Part shown: in pieces, positions 34,266-43,229 of the stretch
Position numbering within the stretch: position 1 is the stretch's first letter
Layout of the letters: every line of letters starts with the position of its first letter
Origin: Variovorax boronicumulans
Lineage (GTDB): Bacteria; Pseudomonadota; Gammaproteobacteria; Burkholderiales; Burkholderiaceae_C
DNA: 64,000 nucleotides
Assembly: GCF_029892485.1 (NCBI RefSeq)
Contig: NZ_JARXVG010000003.1
Coordinates: 434,001-498,000, forward strand
Direction: 5' to 3'
Notes under the pieces: generated by a model
What the model was told of the DNA's origin: nothing
The model's input: the letters and a program-made list of their open reading frames with translations, nothing else
The model's database searches: none
Translations under genes and position numbers: made by a program

Positions 34266-36734
34266 ATGAACAAGCCCATCGACGCCCGCCTGCTGCAGCC
34301 CGCCGAGGCCTTTGCCGATTACCTGAAGAACACCGCCGCGCGGATCGACCCCGCGGCCGAAGCGGTCGCGCACGACCTCGGCGCGCGCGTCGGCATCAGC
34401 CGGCCGCACGAGTCGGCGCACCTGCACGTGGCGGGTGAAGCGACCTACATCGACGACATTCCCGAGCTCACCGGCACGTTGCATTGCGCGCTCGGGCTCT
34501 CGCCCGTTGCGAACGGCCGCGTCACCGCGCTGTCGCTGGACGTGATCCGCGCGATGCCCGGCGTGGTCGCGGTGCTGACGGCCGACGACATTCCCGGCAC
34601 CAACGATTGCGGCTCGATCGTTCACGACGACCCGATCCTGCTGCCCGTGAACGATGGCGGCGAGATCCGTTACCTCGGCCAGCCCGTGTTCGCGGTGATC
34701 GCCGAAACGCGCGAGGCTGCGCGCCGTGCCGCCGCCAAGGCCAAGGACGCGATGACGATCGAGGCGCAGCCGCCCGTTGTCACGCCGCAGGATGCGCATG
34801 CGCGCGGTCAGTACGTGGTGCCGCCGATGCACATCGTGCGCAGCGGCGGCAGCGCCAACGAAGGCGACGAGGCCGCTGTGCGCGCCGCCATCGCCAAGGC
34901 GCCGCATCGCCACAGTGCCACGCTCGACGTGGGCGGGCAGGAGCAGTTCTACCTCGAAGGCCAGATCAGCTACGCCATTCCGAAGGAAGGCGGCGCGCTG
35001 CACATCCACTGCTCCACGCAGCACCCGAGCGAGATGCAGCACCTGGTGGCGCATGCGCTGCACCTGCAGTCGAACGAGGTGCATGTCGAATGCCGGCGCA
35101 TGGGCGGCGGCTTCGGCGGCAAGGAATCGCAGTCGGCGCTGTTCGCGTGCGTGGCGGCCATCGCGGCGCGGCAGCTGCAGCGCCCCGTGAAGCTGCGCCT
35201 GGACCGCGACGACGACTTCATGATCACCGGCCGCCGCCATTGCTTCTGGTACGAGTACGACGTGGGTTACGACGACGAAGGCCGCATCCTCGGCGCGGAG
35301 ATCACCATGGTCTCGCGCGCCGGCCACTCGGCCGACCTCTCGGGCCCGGTGATGACGCGCGCGCTCTGTCACTTCGACAACGCCTACTGGCTGCCCAACG
35401 TGGCGATGCACGGCTTCTCGGGCAAGACCAACACGCAGAGCAACACCGCGTTCCGCGGCTTCGGCGGGCCGCAGGGCGCGATTGCCATCGAGAACATCAT
35501 GGACTCGGTCGCGCGTGAATTGAAGCGCGACCCGCTCGACGTACGGCGCGTCAACTTCTACGGCAAGGCGGAGAACAACGTCACGCCGTACCGCCAGACC
35601 GTGACCGACAACATCGTCCATGAACTCGTGGCCGAGCTGGAGGCCAGCAGCGACTACCGCGCGCGGCGCGAAGACATCGCGGCGTTCAACGCGAAGAGCG
35701 TGGTGCTCAAGCGCGGCCTGGCGCTGGCGCCGCTCAAGTTCGGCATCTCTTTCAACGTGAAGCACTTCAACCAGGCCGGCGCGCTGGTGCATGTGTACAC
35801 CGACGGCTCGATCCTGGTGAACCACGGCGGAACCGAGATGGGGCAGGGCCTGAACACCAAGGTGGCCCAGGTGGTGGCGCACGAATTGGGCGTGAGCTTC
35901 GAGCGCGTGCGTGTCACCGCGACCGACACGACCAAGGTGGCGAACACCTCGGCCACCGCCGCATCGACCGGCGCCGACCTGAACGGCAAGGCCGCGCAGG
36001 ACGCGGCGCGCCAGATCCGCGAGCGCCTCGCAGAGAGCGCCGCCGAACGCCATGGCGGCAAGGCGAGCGAGGTGCGCTTTGCCAACGACAAGGTCGAAGT
36101 CAACGGCCGCTCGCTGGCCTTCAGCACCGTGGTCGGCGAGGCGTACCTCGACCGCAAGCAGCTCTGGTCAGACGGCTTCTACGCCACGCCGGGCCTGAGC
36201 TGGGACAAGGACAAGATGCAGGGCCGCCCGTTCTACTACTACGCCTACGGCGCGGCGGTGAGCGAAGTGGTCGTGGACACGCTCACCGGCGAATGGAAGC
36301 TGCTGCGCGCCGACATCCTGCACGACGCGGGCAAGTCGCTGAACCCCGCCGTGGACATCGGCCAGGTCGAGGGCGCCTTCATCCAGGGCATGGGCTGGCT
36401 CACCACCGAGGAGCTGGTGTGGCATCCGCAAAGCGGCAAGCTCACCACGCATGCGCCCAGCACCTACAAGATTCCGACTGCCAACGACTGCCCGCCCGTC
36501 TTCAACGTGCGCCTGTTCGAAGGCCAGAACTTCGAGGACTCGATCCACCGCAGCAAGGCCGTGGGCGAGCCGCCGCTGCTGCTGCCGTTCTCGGTGTTCT
36601 TTGCGATCCGCGATGCGGTGTCGGCGGCCGGTGGCCACCGGACCGATCCGCCGCTGAAGGCACCGGCCACGAGCGAATCGATTCTTCGTGCCATCACCGC
36701 CGTGCAGACGGTGGAATCCGCATCGGTCGAATGA
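34266..36734 (+). CDS. xdhB: Xanthine dehydrogenase large subunit, molybdopterin-binding
   Basis: The 822-residue protein carries the molybdopterin contact loops RMGGGFGGKESQ and NTAFRGFGGPQGA, the NHGGTEMGQGLNTK loop, and the catalytic Glu in KAVGEPPLLL near the C-terminus. Together with XdhA it oxidises hypoxanthine and xanthine to urate. Full length with no interruptions. A GC-rich hairpin follows at 36738-36759. Confidence 0.94.
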   Translation: MNKPIDARLLQPAEAFADYLKNTAARIDPAAEAVAHDLGARVGISRPHESAHLHVAGEATYIDDIPELTGTLHCALGLSPVANGRVTALSLDVIRAMPGVVAVLTADDIPGTNDCGSIVHDDPILLPVNDGGEIRYLGQPVFAVIAETREAARRAAAKAKDAMTIEAQPPVVTPQDAHARGQYVVPPMHIVRSGGSANEGDEAAVRAAIAKAPHRHSATLDVGGQEQFYLEGQISYAIPKEGGALHIHCSTQHPSEMQHLVAHALHLQSNEVHVECRRMGGGFGGKESQSALFACVAAIAARQLQRPVKLRLDRDDDFMITGRRHCFWYEYDVGYDDEGRILGAEITMVSRAGHSADLSGPVMTRALCHFDNAYWLPNVAMHGFSGKTNTQSNTAFRGFGGPQGAIAIENIMDSVARELKRDPLDVRRVNFYGKAENNVTPYRQTVTDNIVHELVAELEASSDYRARREDIAAFNAKSVVLKRGLALAPLKFGISFNVKHFNQAGALVHVYTDGSILVNHGGTEMGQGLNTKVAQVVAHELGVSFERVRVTATDTTKVANTSATAASTGADLNGKAAQDAARQIRERLAESAAERHGGKASEVRFANDKVEVNGRSLAFSTVVGEAYLDRKQLWSDGFYATPGLSWDKDKMQGRPFYYYAYGAAVSEVVVDTLTGEWKLLRADILHDAGKSLNPAVDIGQVEGAFIQGMGWLTTEELVWHPQSGKLTTHAPSTYKIPTANDCPPVFNVRLFEGQNFEDSIHRSKAVGEPPLLLPFSVFFAIRDAVSAAGGHRTDPPLKAPATSESILRAITAVQTVESASVE

Positions 36735-36737
36735 AAA

Positions 36738-36759
36738 CGGGCCGTGCTCGCACGGTCCG
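36738..36759 (+). terminator. GC-rich hairpin after xdhB
   Basis: CGGGCCGTGC and GCACGGTCCG pair over ten positions (one G-T) around two bases. No T run follows, so it could slow or partly stop transcription, or simply protect the xdhAB mRNA end. Confidence 0.4.
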
Positions 36760-36804
36760 AGCTTCACTCCTCCACCCGGTCTCGCCAAATGCTGCGCTGT
36801 ATAA

Positions 36805-36835
36805 CTGTTCGCACAGACAACAAAGGTGTGAACAG
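36805..36835. promoter_or_regulatory. Inverted repeat overlapping the ribosome site of the LysR gene, probable autoregulatory operator
   Basis: CTGTTCGCAC at 36805-36814 and GTGTGAACAG at 36826-36835 form arms matching 9 of 10 with an 11-bp spacer. The right arm ends 2 bp before the LysR start codon and covers the likely ribosome site, so a bound regulator would block its own expression. Confidence 0.5.
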
Positions 36836-36837
36836 CC

Positions 36838-37827
36838 ATGAGAGACCAAGCGCTTTTCGACAAGATCGACCTGCACCTCATCAGGGTTTTGCACACCGTG
36901 CTGACCGACCGCAGCGTCTCGCGCGCCGCCATACGCCTGGGGATGTACCAGCCGGCCGTCTCGGCTGCGCTCAAGCGCCTGCGCGAACTCTCGGGCGACC
37001 CGCTGCTGGTGCGCTCGGGCTCGGGCATGGTGCCCACCGATGCGGGGCTGCGGATGATCGAGCCCGCGGCCAGCATCCTGCGTGCGGCCGAGATGCTGTT
37101 CTCCGATGCGCGCGGCTTCGAGCCGCAATCGGCGGCCACCACCTTCCGCATCGCGGCGAGCGACTACATGGACCCGCTCTTCCTGCCGATGCTGGTGGCG
37201 CATGTGAAGCGCGAGGCGCCGCTCTGCCAGATCGAGATCCACGCGCTCTCGCCCGACTCGGACTACCACGGGCATCTCGCGCTCGGCCAGGTCGACCTGG
37301 TGATCGGCAATTGGCTCAAGCCCCCGGAAGACCTGCACATGGCGCGGCTCTTCGGCGACGAGGTGGTGTCGCTGGTCAACCAGGACCATCCGGCGGTGCG
37401 CCGCGGCTGGGACCTGGAGACCTGGCTCGCGGCCGAGCACATCGCGCCGACCCCCATGCACCCCGGGGGGCGCGGCATCATCGACCAGATGCTCGACGAG
37501 CTGGGCCGGCAGCGGAACATCACCGCGCGCTGCGCGCACTTCAGCCTGATCCCCGACATGGTGGCCTCGAGCCTGCTGGTGCTCACCACCGGCCGCCAGT
37601 ACTGCGAGCGTTTCGCCGCGCGGCTGCCGGTGAAGATCCTCGATTGCCCGGTGGCGCTGCCGCGCCTCATGTACTACCAGCTCTGGCACGAACGCACCCA
37701 TTCGTCGAGCTCGGCGCGGTGGCTCCGCGAATGCATCAAGGACGTGGCGGCCTCGCTGCGGCCTGCGTCTTCCGCGATACCTGGCGCATCCCGCCTGCCC
37801 GCCACCCCTGAAAGACCGGACCCCTGA
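36838..37827 (+). CDS. LysR-family regulator in the purine locus
   Basis: The 329-residue protein has the N-terminal HTH (IDLHLIRVLHTVLTDRSVSRAA, QPAVSAALKRLRE) and an effector domain. It has an unusual C-terminal tail of about 25 residues rich in Ala, Ser and Pro. It lies between xdhB and the purine permease on the same strand and is the natural candidate to control xdhAB and purine uptake. The inducer is unknown; urate, xanthine or hypoxanthine would be logical. Confidence 0.85.
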   Translation: MRDQALFDKIDLHLIRVLHTVLTDRSVSRAAIRLGMYQPAVSAALKRLRELSGDPLLVRSGSGMVPTDAGLRMIEPAASILRAAEMLFSDARGFEPQSAATTFRIAASDYMDPLFLPMLVAHVKREAPLCQIEIHALSPDSDYHGHLALGQVDLVIGNWLKPPEDLHMARLFGDEVVSLVNQDHPAVRRGWDLETWLAAEHIAPTPMHPGGRGIIDQMLDELGRQRNITARCAHFSLIPDMVASSLLVLTTGRQYCERFAARLPVKILDCPVALPRLMYYQLWHERTHSSSSARWLRECIKDVAASLRPASSAIPGASRLPATPERPDP

Positions 37828-37902
37828 GAAACCCCCGTTCGCGCCGGCGTCGTGAGCGGGGCAACGATGAAACCGCCACTACAACAGCTGGAGACAAGCG
37901 AA

Positions 37903-39303
37903 ATGAGTACGTTGGAACAGGCGCCCAAAGGCGCCGAGCCCCGCATCCCGGGGCATGTCGAGTCCGCGCGTCCGCGTGCGGCTGTGGGCAGCGCAAGCGG
38001 CTCGGGCCTGCTTGAGCGCATGTTCAAGCTCAGTGCGCACAACACCACGGTGCGCACCGAGGTCATCGCGGGGCTCACCACCTTCCTCACGATGGCCTAC
38101 ATCATCTTCGTGAACCCCACGATCCTCGGCGATGCGGGCATGCCCAAGGGTGCGGTCTTCGTGGCCACCTGCCTGATCGCGGCACTGGGCACGCTGATCA
38201 TGGGCCTGTACGCCAACTACCCGATCGCCATGGCGCCGGGCATGGGCCTGAACGCCTACTTCGCCTACGTGGTGGTGCTGGGCATGGGCTACACATGGCA
38301 GGTCGCGCTGGGGGCGGTGTTCATCTCGGGGTGCCTGTTCCTCATCGTCACCGTCACCGGGTTGCGGGAACTGTTCATCGCGGGCATACCGCAGTCGCTG
38401 CGAACGGCGATCACGGTGGGCATCGGCATGTTCCTCGCGCTCATCGCGCTCAAGAGCGCGGGTGTCGTCGCCGCATCGCCCGCCACCTTCGTCACGCTGG
38501 GCGACCTGCACTCGCCGCCGGTGGTGCTGGCCACGCTGGGCTTCCTGGTCATCGTGACGCTCGACCGCTTGAAGGTGCGAGGGGCGATCCTGATCGGGAT
38601 CATGCTGGTGACGGTGCTGTCGTTCTTCTTCGGCGGCAACAAGTTCCATGGCGTGTTCGATGCGCCGCCATCGATCGCACCCACCTTCATGCAGCTGGAC
38701 ATCCTCGGTGCGCTCAAGGGCGGCATCCTGAATGTGGTGCTGGTGTTCTTCCTGGTCGAGATGTTCGACGCCACCGGCACGCTGATGGGCGTGGCCAAGC
38801 GCGCGGGGCTCCTGGTGCCCGGCAAGATGGAACGCATGAACAAGGCGCTGCTGGCCGACAGCGGCGCCATCTTTGCGGGCTCGCTGCTCGGCACCTCGAG
38901 CACCACCGCGTACGTGGAAAGCGCGGCCGGCGTGCAGGCCGGCGGCCGCACCGGGCTCACGGCCGTGGTGGTGGCGGTGATGTTCCTGGCCTGCCTGATG
39001 ATCTCGCCGCTCGCGGGCTCGGTGCCGGCCTACGCCACCGCACCGGCGCTGCTCTTCGTGGGCTGCCTGATGCTGCGCGACCTGGTCGAACTCGACTGGG
39101 AAGACACCACCGAGGTCATTCCCGCCGCGGTGACCGCGCTGGCCATGCCCTTCACCTACTCGATCGCCAACGGCCTGGCCTTCGGCTTCATCACCTACGC
39201 GGTGCTGAAGCTGTGCACCGGCCGGGCACGGGAAGTGCATGCGATGGTGTGGGTGATCGCGGCGATCTTCCTGTTCAAGTTCGCCTACATCGGCGGACAC
39301 TGA
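37903..39303 (+). CDS. NCS2/AzgA-type purine permease
   Basis: The 466-residue protein has about 12 to 14 membrane segments and AzgA-family motifs: TVRTEVIAGLTTFLTMAYIIFVNP, APGMGLNAYFAYV, and FFLVEMFDATGTLMGVAKRAG with the ligand-contacting Glu and Asp region. AzgA relatives (GhxP, GhxQ, AdeP) carry adenine, guanine or hypoxanthine with protons. I chose the ATG at 37903 (GGAG nine bases before) over in-frame ATGs at 37852 and 37867, because the region before it is poorly conserved in kind. Context supports purine base uptake feeding xanthine dehydrogenase and the deaminases. Confidence 0.87.
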   Translation: MSTLEQAPKGAEPRIPGHVESARPRAAVGSASGSGLLERMFKLSAHNTTVRTEVIAGLTTFLTMAYIIFVNPTILGDAGMPKGAVFVATCLIAALGTLIMGLYANYPIAMAPGMGLNAYFAYVVVLGMGYTWQVALGAVFISGCLFLIVTVTGLRELFIAGIPQSLRTAITVGIGMFLALIALKSAGVVAASPATFVTLGDLHSPPVVLATLGFLVIVTLDRLKVRGAILIGIMLVTVLSFFFGGNKFHGVFDAPPSIAPTFMQLDILGALKGGILNVVLVFFLVEMFDATGTLMGVAKRAGLLVPGKMERMNKALLADSGAIFAGSLLGTSSTTAYVESAAGVQAGGRTGLTAVVVAVMFLACLMISPLAGSVPAYATAPALLFVGCLMLRDLVELDWEDTTEVIPAAVTALAMPFTYSIANGLAFGFITYAVLKLCTGRAREVHAMVWVIAAIFLFKFAYIGGH

Positions 39304-39415
39304 ACTTGCAGCGCCGTCGGGCGCCGATGGTCGCGGTAACAGCCGTCAGTGCTCTTAAACTGATAGCTGTTCCCGCTTTGTTGCTGTTGAACGAGACAAA
39401 CCCACGAAACCCGGC

Positions 39416-40942
39416 ATGACAACCCCCAGACTCCAGCTCGCGCACATCACCAAGCGGTATCCCGCGGTGGTGGCCAACAGCGACATCTCGCTGGCCGTGG
39501 CTCCCGGCGAAATCCATGCCGTTCTCGGCGAGAACGGCGCGGGCAAATCGACGTTGATGAAGATCATCTACGGCTCGGTCAAGCCCGACGAAGGCACCGT
39601 CACCTTCGACGGCCAGGCCGTCACCCTGCGCAACCCCCAGCAGGCGAGGGCGCTGGGCATCAGCATGGTGTTCCAGCACTTCAGCCTGTTCGACACGCTC
39701 ACCGTGGCCGAGAACGTGTGGCTGGGCCTGGACAAGTCACTGCAGCTGGTCGAGGTGGCCCGCAGCATCACCGCCAAGGCCAGCGAATACGGCCTTGACA
39801 TCGATCCCTCGCGCCCGGTGCACACGCTGTCGGTCGGCGAGATGCAGCGGGTGGAAATCATCCGCGCGCTGCTCACCAACCCCAAGCTGCTGATCCTGGA
39901 CGAGCCGACCTCGGTGCTCACGCCGCAGGCGGTCATCAAGCTCTTCACGGTGCTCAACAAGCTGGCTTCCGAGGGCTGCAGCATCCTCTACATCAGCCAC
40001 AAGCTGCATGAGATCCGCGAGCTGTGCACGGCTTGCACCGTGCTGCGCGGCGGCAAGGTCACGGGCGTGTGCAATCCGCAGAACGAAAGCAACGCCTCGC
40101 TCTCGCGCCTGATGATCGGCAGCGAGCCGCCGGCGCTGCAGCACCGCCCGGTGCATGCGGGCGCGGTGGCGCTGCGCGTGAAGGGACTGACGCTGGCGCG
40201 CGAAGACCAGTTCGGCGTCGACCTCGACGCCATCTCGTTCGACGTGCGCGCGGGCGAAGTGGTCGGCATTGCGGGCGTCTCGGGCAACGGCCAGAAGGAA
40301 CTGCTCTACACGCTCTCGGGCGAAGACGTGCGCGCCGATGCTTCGATGGTCCAGGTGTTCGACAAGCCCACCGGCCGGCTCAGGCCGCGCGCGCGCCGCG
40401 CATTGGGGCTGCACTTCGTGCCCGAGGAGCGCCTCGGCCGCGGCGCGGTGCCCACGCTGGGCCTCGCGCACAACCTGCTGCTCACGCGCAGCAATGCGGT
40501 GGGCAAGGGCGGATGGATCAGCACCTCGACGCTGGAGAAGCACGCCAAATCGATCATCGAGCGCTTCAACGTCAAGGCCGGCGGGCCGCGCGCGGCGGCG
40601 CGTTCGCTCTCGGGTGGCAATCTGCAGAAATTCATCGTCGGCCGCGAGATCGACGCCAACCCCAAGCTCTTCATCGTCTCTCAGCCGACCTGGGGCGTGG
40701 ACGTGGGCGCGGCCGCACTCATCCGCGGCGAAATCCTCGCGCTGCGCGATGCCGGCTGCGCGGTGCTGGTGGTGAGCGAGGAGCTCGACGAGCTGTTCGA
40801 CATCAGCGACCGCCTGCACGTGATCGCCAAGGGCCGGCTCTCGCCCTCCATCGACCGCGCCGCGGCCACGCTGCCGCAGATCGGCGAATGGATGAGCGGC
40901 CTCTGGCAAGAACACAAGGCCGGGGAGGCCGCCCATGCTTAA
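39416..40942 (+). CDS. ABC transporter ATP-binding protein, nucleoside/BMP type (tandem ATPase)
   Basis: The 508-residue protein has two nucleotide-binding domains. The first has Walker A GENGAGKSTLMK, signature LSVGEMQR and Walker B LLILDEPTS. The second has a degenerate Walker A region (GVSGNGQKELL) and signature LSGGNLQKFIVGRE. This double layout is typical of ribose and nucleoside (YufO/NupO-like) importers. It overlaps the first permease gene by 8 bp. Confidence 0.92.
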   Translation: MTTPRLQLAHITKRYPAVVANSDISLAVAPGEIHAVLGENGAGKSTLMKIIYGSVKPDEGTVTFDGQAVTLRNPQQARALGISMVFQHFSLFDTLTVAENVWLGLDKSLQLVEVARSITAKASEYGLDIDPSRPVHTLSVGEMQRVEIIRALLTNPKLLILDEPTSVLTPQAVIKLFTVLNKLASEGCSILYISHKLHEIRELCTACTVLRGGKVTGVCNPQNESNASLSRLMIGSEPPALQHRPVHAGAVALRVKGLTLAREDQFGVDLDAISFDVRAGEVVGIAGVSGNGQKELLYTLSGEDVRADASMVQVFDKPTGRLRPRARRALGLHFVPEERLGRGAVPTLGLAHNLLLTRSNAVGKGGWISTSTLEKHAKSIIERFNVKAGGPRAAARSLSGGNLQKFIVGREIDANPKLFIVSQPTWGVDVGAAALIRGEILALRDAGCAVLVVSEELDELFDISDRLHVIAKGRLSPSIDRAAATLPQIGEWMSGLWQEHKAGEAAHA

Positions 40943-42077
40943 GCTCGAACCCCGCCCGGAGCTTTCGCGCTTCTGGACCTTTGCCTCGCCCATCCTGGCG
41001 TTGCTCATCACGGTGCTGATCGGCGTGGCGCTGTTCGCCGCGCTCGGCAAGGACCCGGTCAAGGGCCTGATGGTGTTCTTCTACGAGCCCATCAAGAACG
41101 GCTACGCGCTCGGCGAACTGATGATCAAGGCGACGCCGCTGCTCATCATTGCGCTGGGCCTCGCAGTGTGCTTTCGCTCCAACGTGTGGAACATCGGCGC
41201 CGAAGGGCAGTTCGTGTTCGGCGCCATCGTCGCGGGCGGCGTGGCGCTGCTGGCCGACAAGAACACGGGTTCGTGGATCGTCGTGGCCATCCTCGTCGCG
41301 GGCACGCTCGGCGGCATGGTGTGGGCGGGCATCGTGGCGTTCCTGCGCGACAAGTTCAACGCCAACGAAATCCTCGTGAGCCTGATGCTGGTGTACGTGG
41401 CCACGCTGCTGCTGAGCTACATGGTCTTCGGCCCGTGGAAGGACCCGAACGGCTACAACTTCCCGCAGTCGAAGACCTTCGAGGCCGTCACGCAGATTCC
41501 GCGGCTCTTCAAGGGCTCGCGCGTGAGCATCGGGTTGATCATTGCGCTGGTGGGCGTGGGCGCGCTGTGGGTGTTCCTGTTCCGCACGCGCGCGGGCTTC
41601 GCGCAGCAGGTCGGCGGACTCGCGCCGGCGGCGGCGCGCTATGCCGGCTTCTCGGCACGGCGCGCGGTGTGGATCGCGCTGCTCACCTCGGGCGGTGCGG
41701 CGGGCCTGGCCGGCGCGCTCGAAGTGGCGGGGCCGCTCGGGCAGCTCACGCCCTATGTGCCGGCGGGCTACGGCTTCGCGGCCATCATCGTGGCTTTCGT
41801 GGGGCGGCTGCATCCGGTGGGCATGGTGTTCTCGGCCATTCTCATGAGCATGTTCTATATCGGCGGCGAACTGGCGCAATCGCGCCTCGGTTTGCCGAAG
41901 TCACTGACCGGCGTGTTCCAGGGGCTGCTGCTGTTCACGCTGCTGGCCTGCGACACGCTCATCGCCTACCGCGTCCGCCGCAAGGCAGCCGCGAAAGCCG
42001 TCCTGAGCACGAGTTCGCTGCAAGCCAGCACGCCGCTGACCGCGCCTGTTGCGCGCCCGACCGAAGGAGCGCTCTGA
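40935..42077 (+). CDS. ABC transporter permease 1, nucleoside/BMP type
   Basis: The 380-residue membrane protein has about 8 to 10 helices and family sequence including ALGLAVCFRSNVWNIGAEGQ, FNANEILVSLMLVYVA and YGFAAIIVAFVGRLHPVG. A hydrophilic C-terminal tail of about 30 residues (Ser, Thr, Ala and Pro rich) lies beyond the last helix. It pairs with the second permease, which is separated from it by a dispersed repeat. Confidence 0.92.
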   Translation: MLKLEPRPELSRFWTFASPILALLITVLIGVALFAALGKDPVKGLMVFFYEPIKNGYALGELMIKATPLLIIALGLAVCFRSNVWNIGAEGQFVFGAIVAGGVALLADKNTGSWIVVAILVAGTLGGMVWAGIVAFLRDKFNANEILVSLMLVYVATLLLSYMVFGPWKDPNGYNFPQSKTFEAVTQIPRLFKGSRVSIGLIIALVGVGALWVFLFRTRAGFAQQVGGLAPAAARYAGFSARRAVWIALLTSGGAAGLAGALEVAGPLGQLTPYVPAGYGFAAIIVAFVGRLHPVGMVFSAILMSMFYIGGELAQSRLGLPKSLTGVFQGLLLFTLLACDTLIAYRVRRKAAAKAVLSTSSLQASTPLTAPVARPTEGAL

Positions 42078-42091
42078 ATGAACCGTCGCAC

Positions 42092-42211
42092 ACCAGCAGC
42101 GTGCCCAGGTGCACAGGGCATCGGGTGCTCCCCGCAGCGAAATCAAGGAGGAGGCGAAGCCGGGGGACATTCGCGGAGGGGAGTACCCGGTGGCCTGTGC
42201 ACGCGCCCCGA
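42092..42211. repeat. Dispersed palindromic element, copy 2, inside the nucleoside ABC operon
   Basis: Same element as at 5891-6016. Terminal inverted repeats are at 42109-42126 and 42185-42202. Core length is 94 bp against 98 bp in copy 1. The internal hairpin is GGC-GAA-GCC (42153-42161) where copy 1 has GGGGC-GAA-GCCCC: two bases lost on each arm, so pairing is kept. It fills most of the 181-bp gap between the two permease genes of one operon. Confidence 0.8.
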
Positions 42212-42258
42212 ACGTACCCACTCGAACAACAACATCCACCAGCGCTGGAGCCACTGAC

Positions 42259-43179
42259 ATGGACAGCTACGCACTCCTCCTCGGCTCGACATTGAGCGCG
42301 GGCACCGTGCTCGCGATCGCGGCGCTGGGCCTCCTGATCAACGAGAAGGCCGGCATTGTCAACCTCGGCGCCGAGGGCATGATGCTTTGCGCCGCCATCG
42401 CCGGCTTTGCGACGGTGGTGATCACCGGCAACCCCTGGCTCGGCTTTCTGGCCGGCATGGCGGCGGGCGCCGTGCTCGCGGCCTTCTTCGGCGTGCTGGT
42501 GATCTGGCTCAACACCAACCAGTACGCGACCGGTCTCGCGCTCAGTCTCTTCGGCGTGGGCTTCTCGGCCTTTGCGGGCATCAACTTCGTGCAAGCCAAG
42601 CTGCCGGAAAGCGCGAGCTACGCGATTCCCGTTCTGGCCGACATTCCGCTCGTCGGCCCCGCACTCTTTCGCCATCACCCGATGGTGTATTTCGCGGTGG
42701 TGCTGACCTTCGGACTCATCTGGTTCCTGTACCGCACGCGCGCGGGCCTCGTGCTGCGCTCGGTGGGCGAATCGCCCGAGTCGGCGCATGCGCTCGGCTA
42801 TCCGGTGCGGCGCATCCGCTTCATGGCGGTGATTGCGGGCGGCGCGCTCTGCGGGCTGGCGGGTGCGTACCTCTCTACCGTCTACACGCCCCTGTGGGTC
42901 GAAGGCATGGTGGCGGGCCGCGGCTGGATCGCATTGGCGCTCACCACCTTCGCCACCTGGCGGCCGATTCGCGTGCTGCTGGGCGCCTATCTCTTCGGCG
43001 GCGTCTCGATGCTGGGCTTCCACCTGCAGAGCAGCGGCGTCGACGTACCGCCCCAGTTCCTCAGCATGCTGCAGTACATCGCGCCCATCGTGGTGCTGGC
43101 GCTGATCTCGCGCAACCCGGCGTTCATTCGCATCAACATGCCGGCTTCCATAGGGAAACCGTTCTACCCCGGCTCATAA
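42259..43179 (+). CDS. ABC transporter permease 2, nucleoside/BMP type
   Basis: The 306-residue membrane protein has LLINEKAGIVNLGAEGMML, the family loop that matches the permease-1 NIGAEGQ region, then RTRAGLVLRSVGESPESAHALGY and a long C-terminal helix set. The start at 42259 begins family similarity. An in-frame ATG at 42109 would translate the repeat and is rejected. Confidence 0.92.
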   Translation: MDSYALLLGSTLSAGTVLAIAALGLLINEKAGIVNLGAEGMMLCAAIAGFATVVITGNPWLGFLAGMAAGAVLAAFFGVLVIWLNTNQYATGLALSLFGVGFSAFAGINFVQAKLPESASYAIPVLADIPLVGPALFRHHPMVYFAVVLTFGLIWFLYRTRAGLVLRSVGESPESAHALGYPVRRIRFMAVIAGGALCGLAGAYLSTVYTPLWVEGMVAGRGWIALALTTFATWRPIRVLLGAYLFGGVSMLGFHLQSSGVDVPPQFLSMLQYIAPIVVLALISRNPAFIRINMPASIGKPFYPGS

Positions 43180-43229
43180 TCGCGTTTTTCGTTTTCCCGC
43201 CAACCTGTCCTTACCGAGGATTTCCGACA

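Noticed and set aside
42109..42258. Upstream in-frame start that would extend permease 2 through the repeat
   Set aside because: The added residues are translated repeat sequence with no permease similarity; the ATG at 42259 fits the family.
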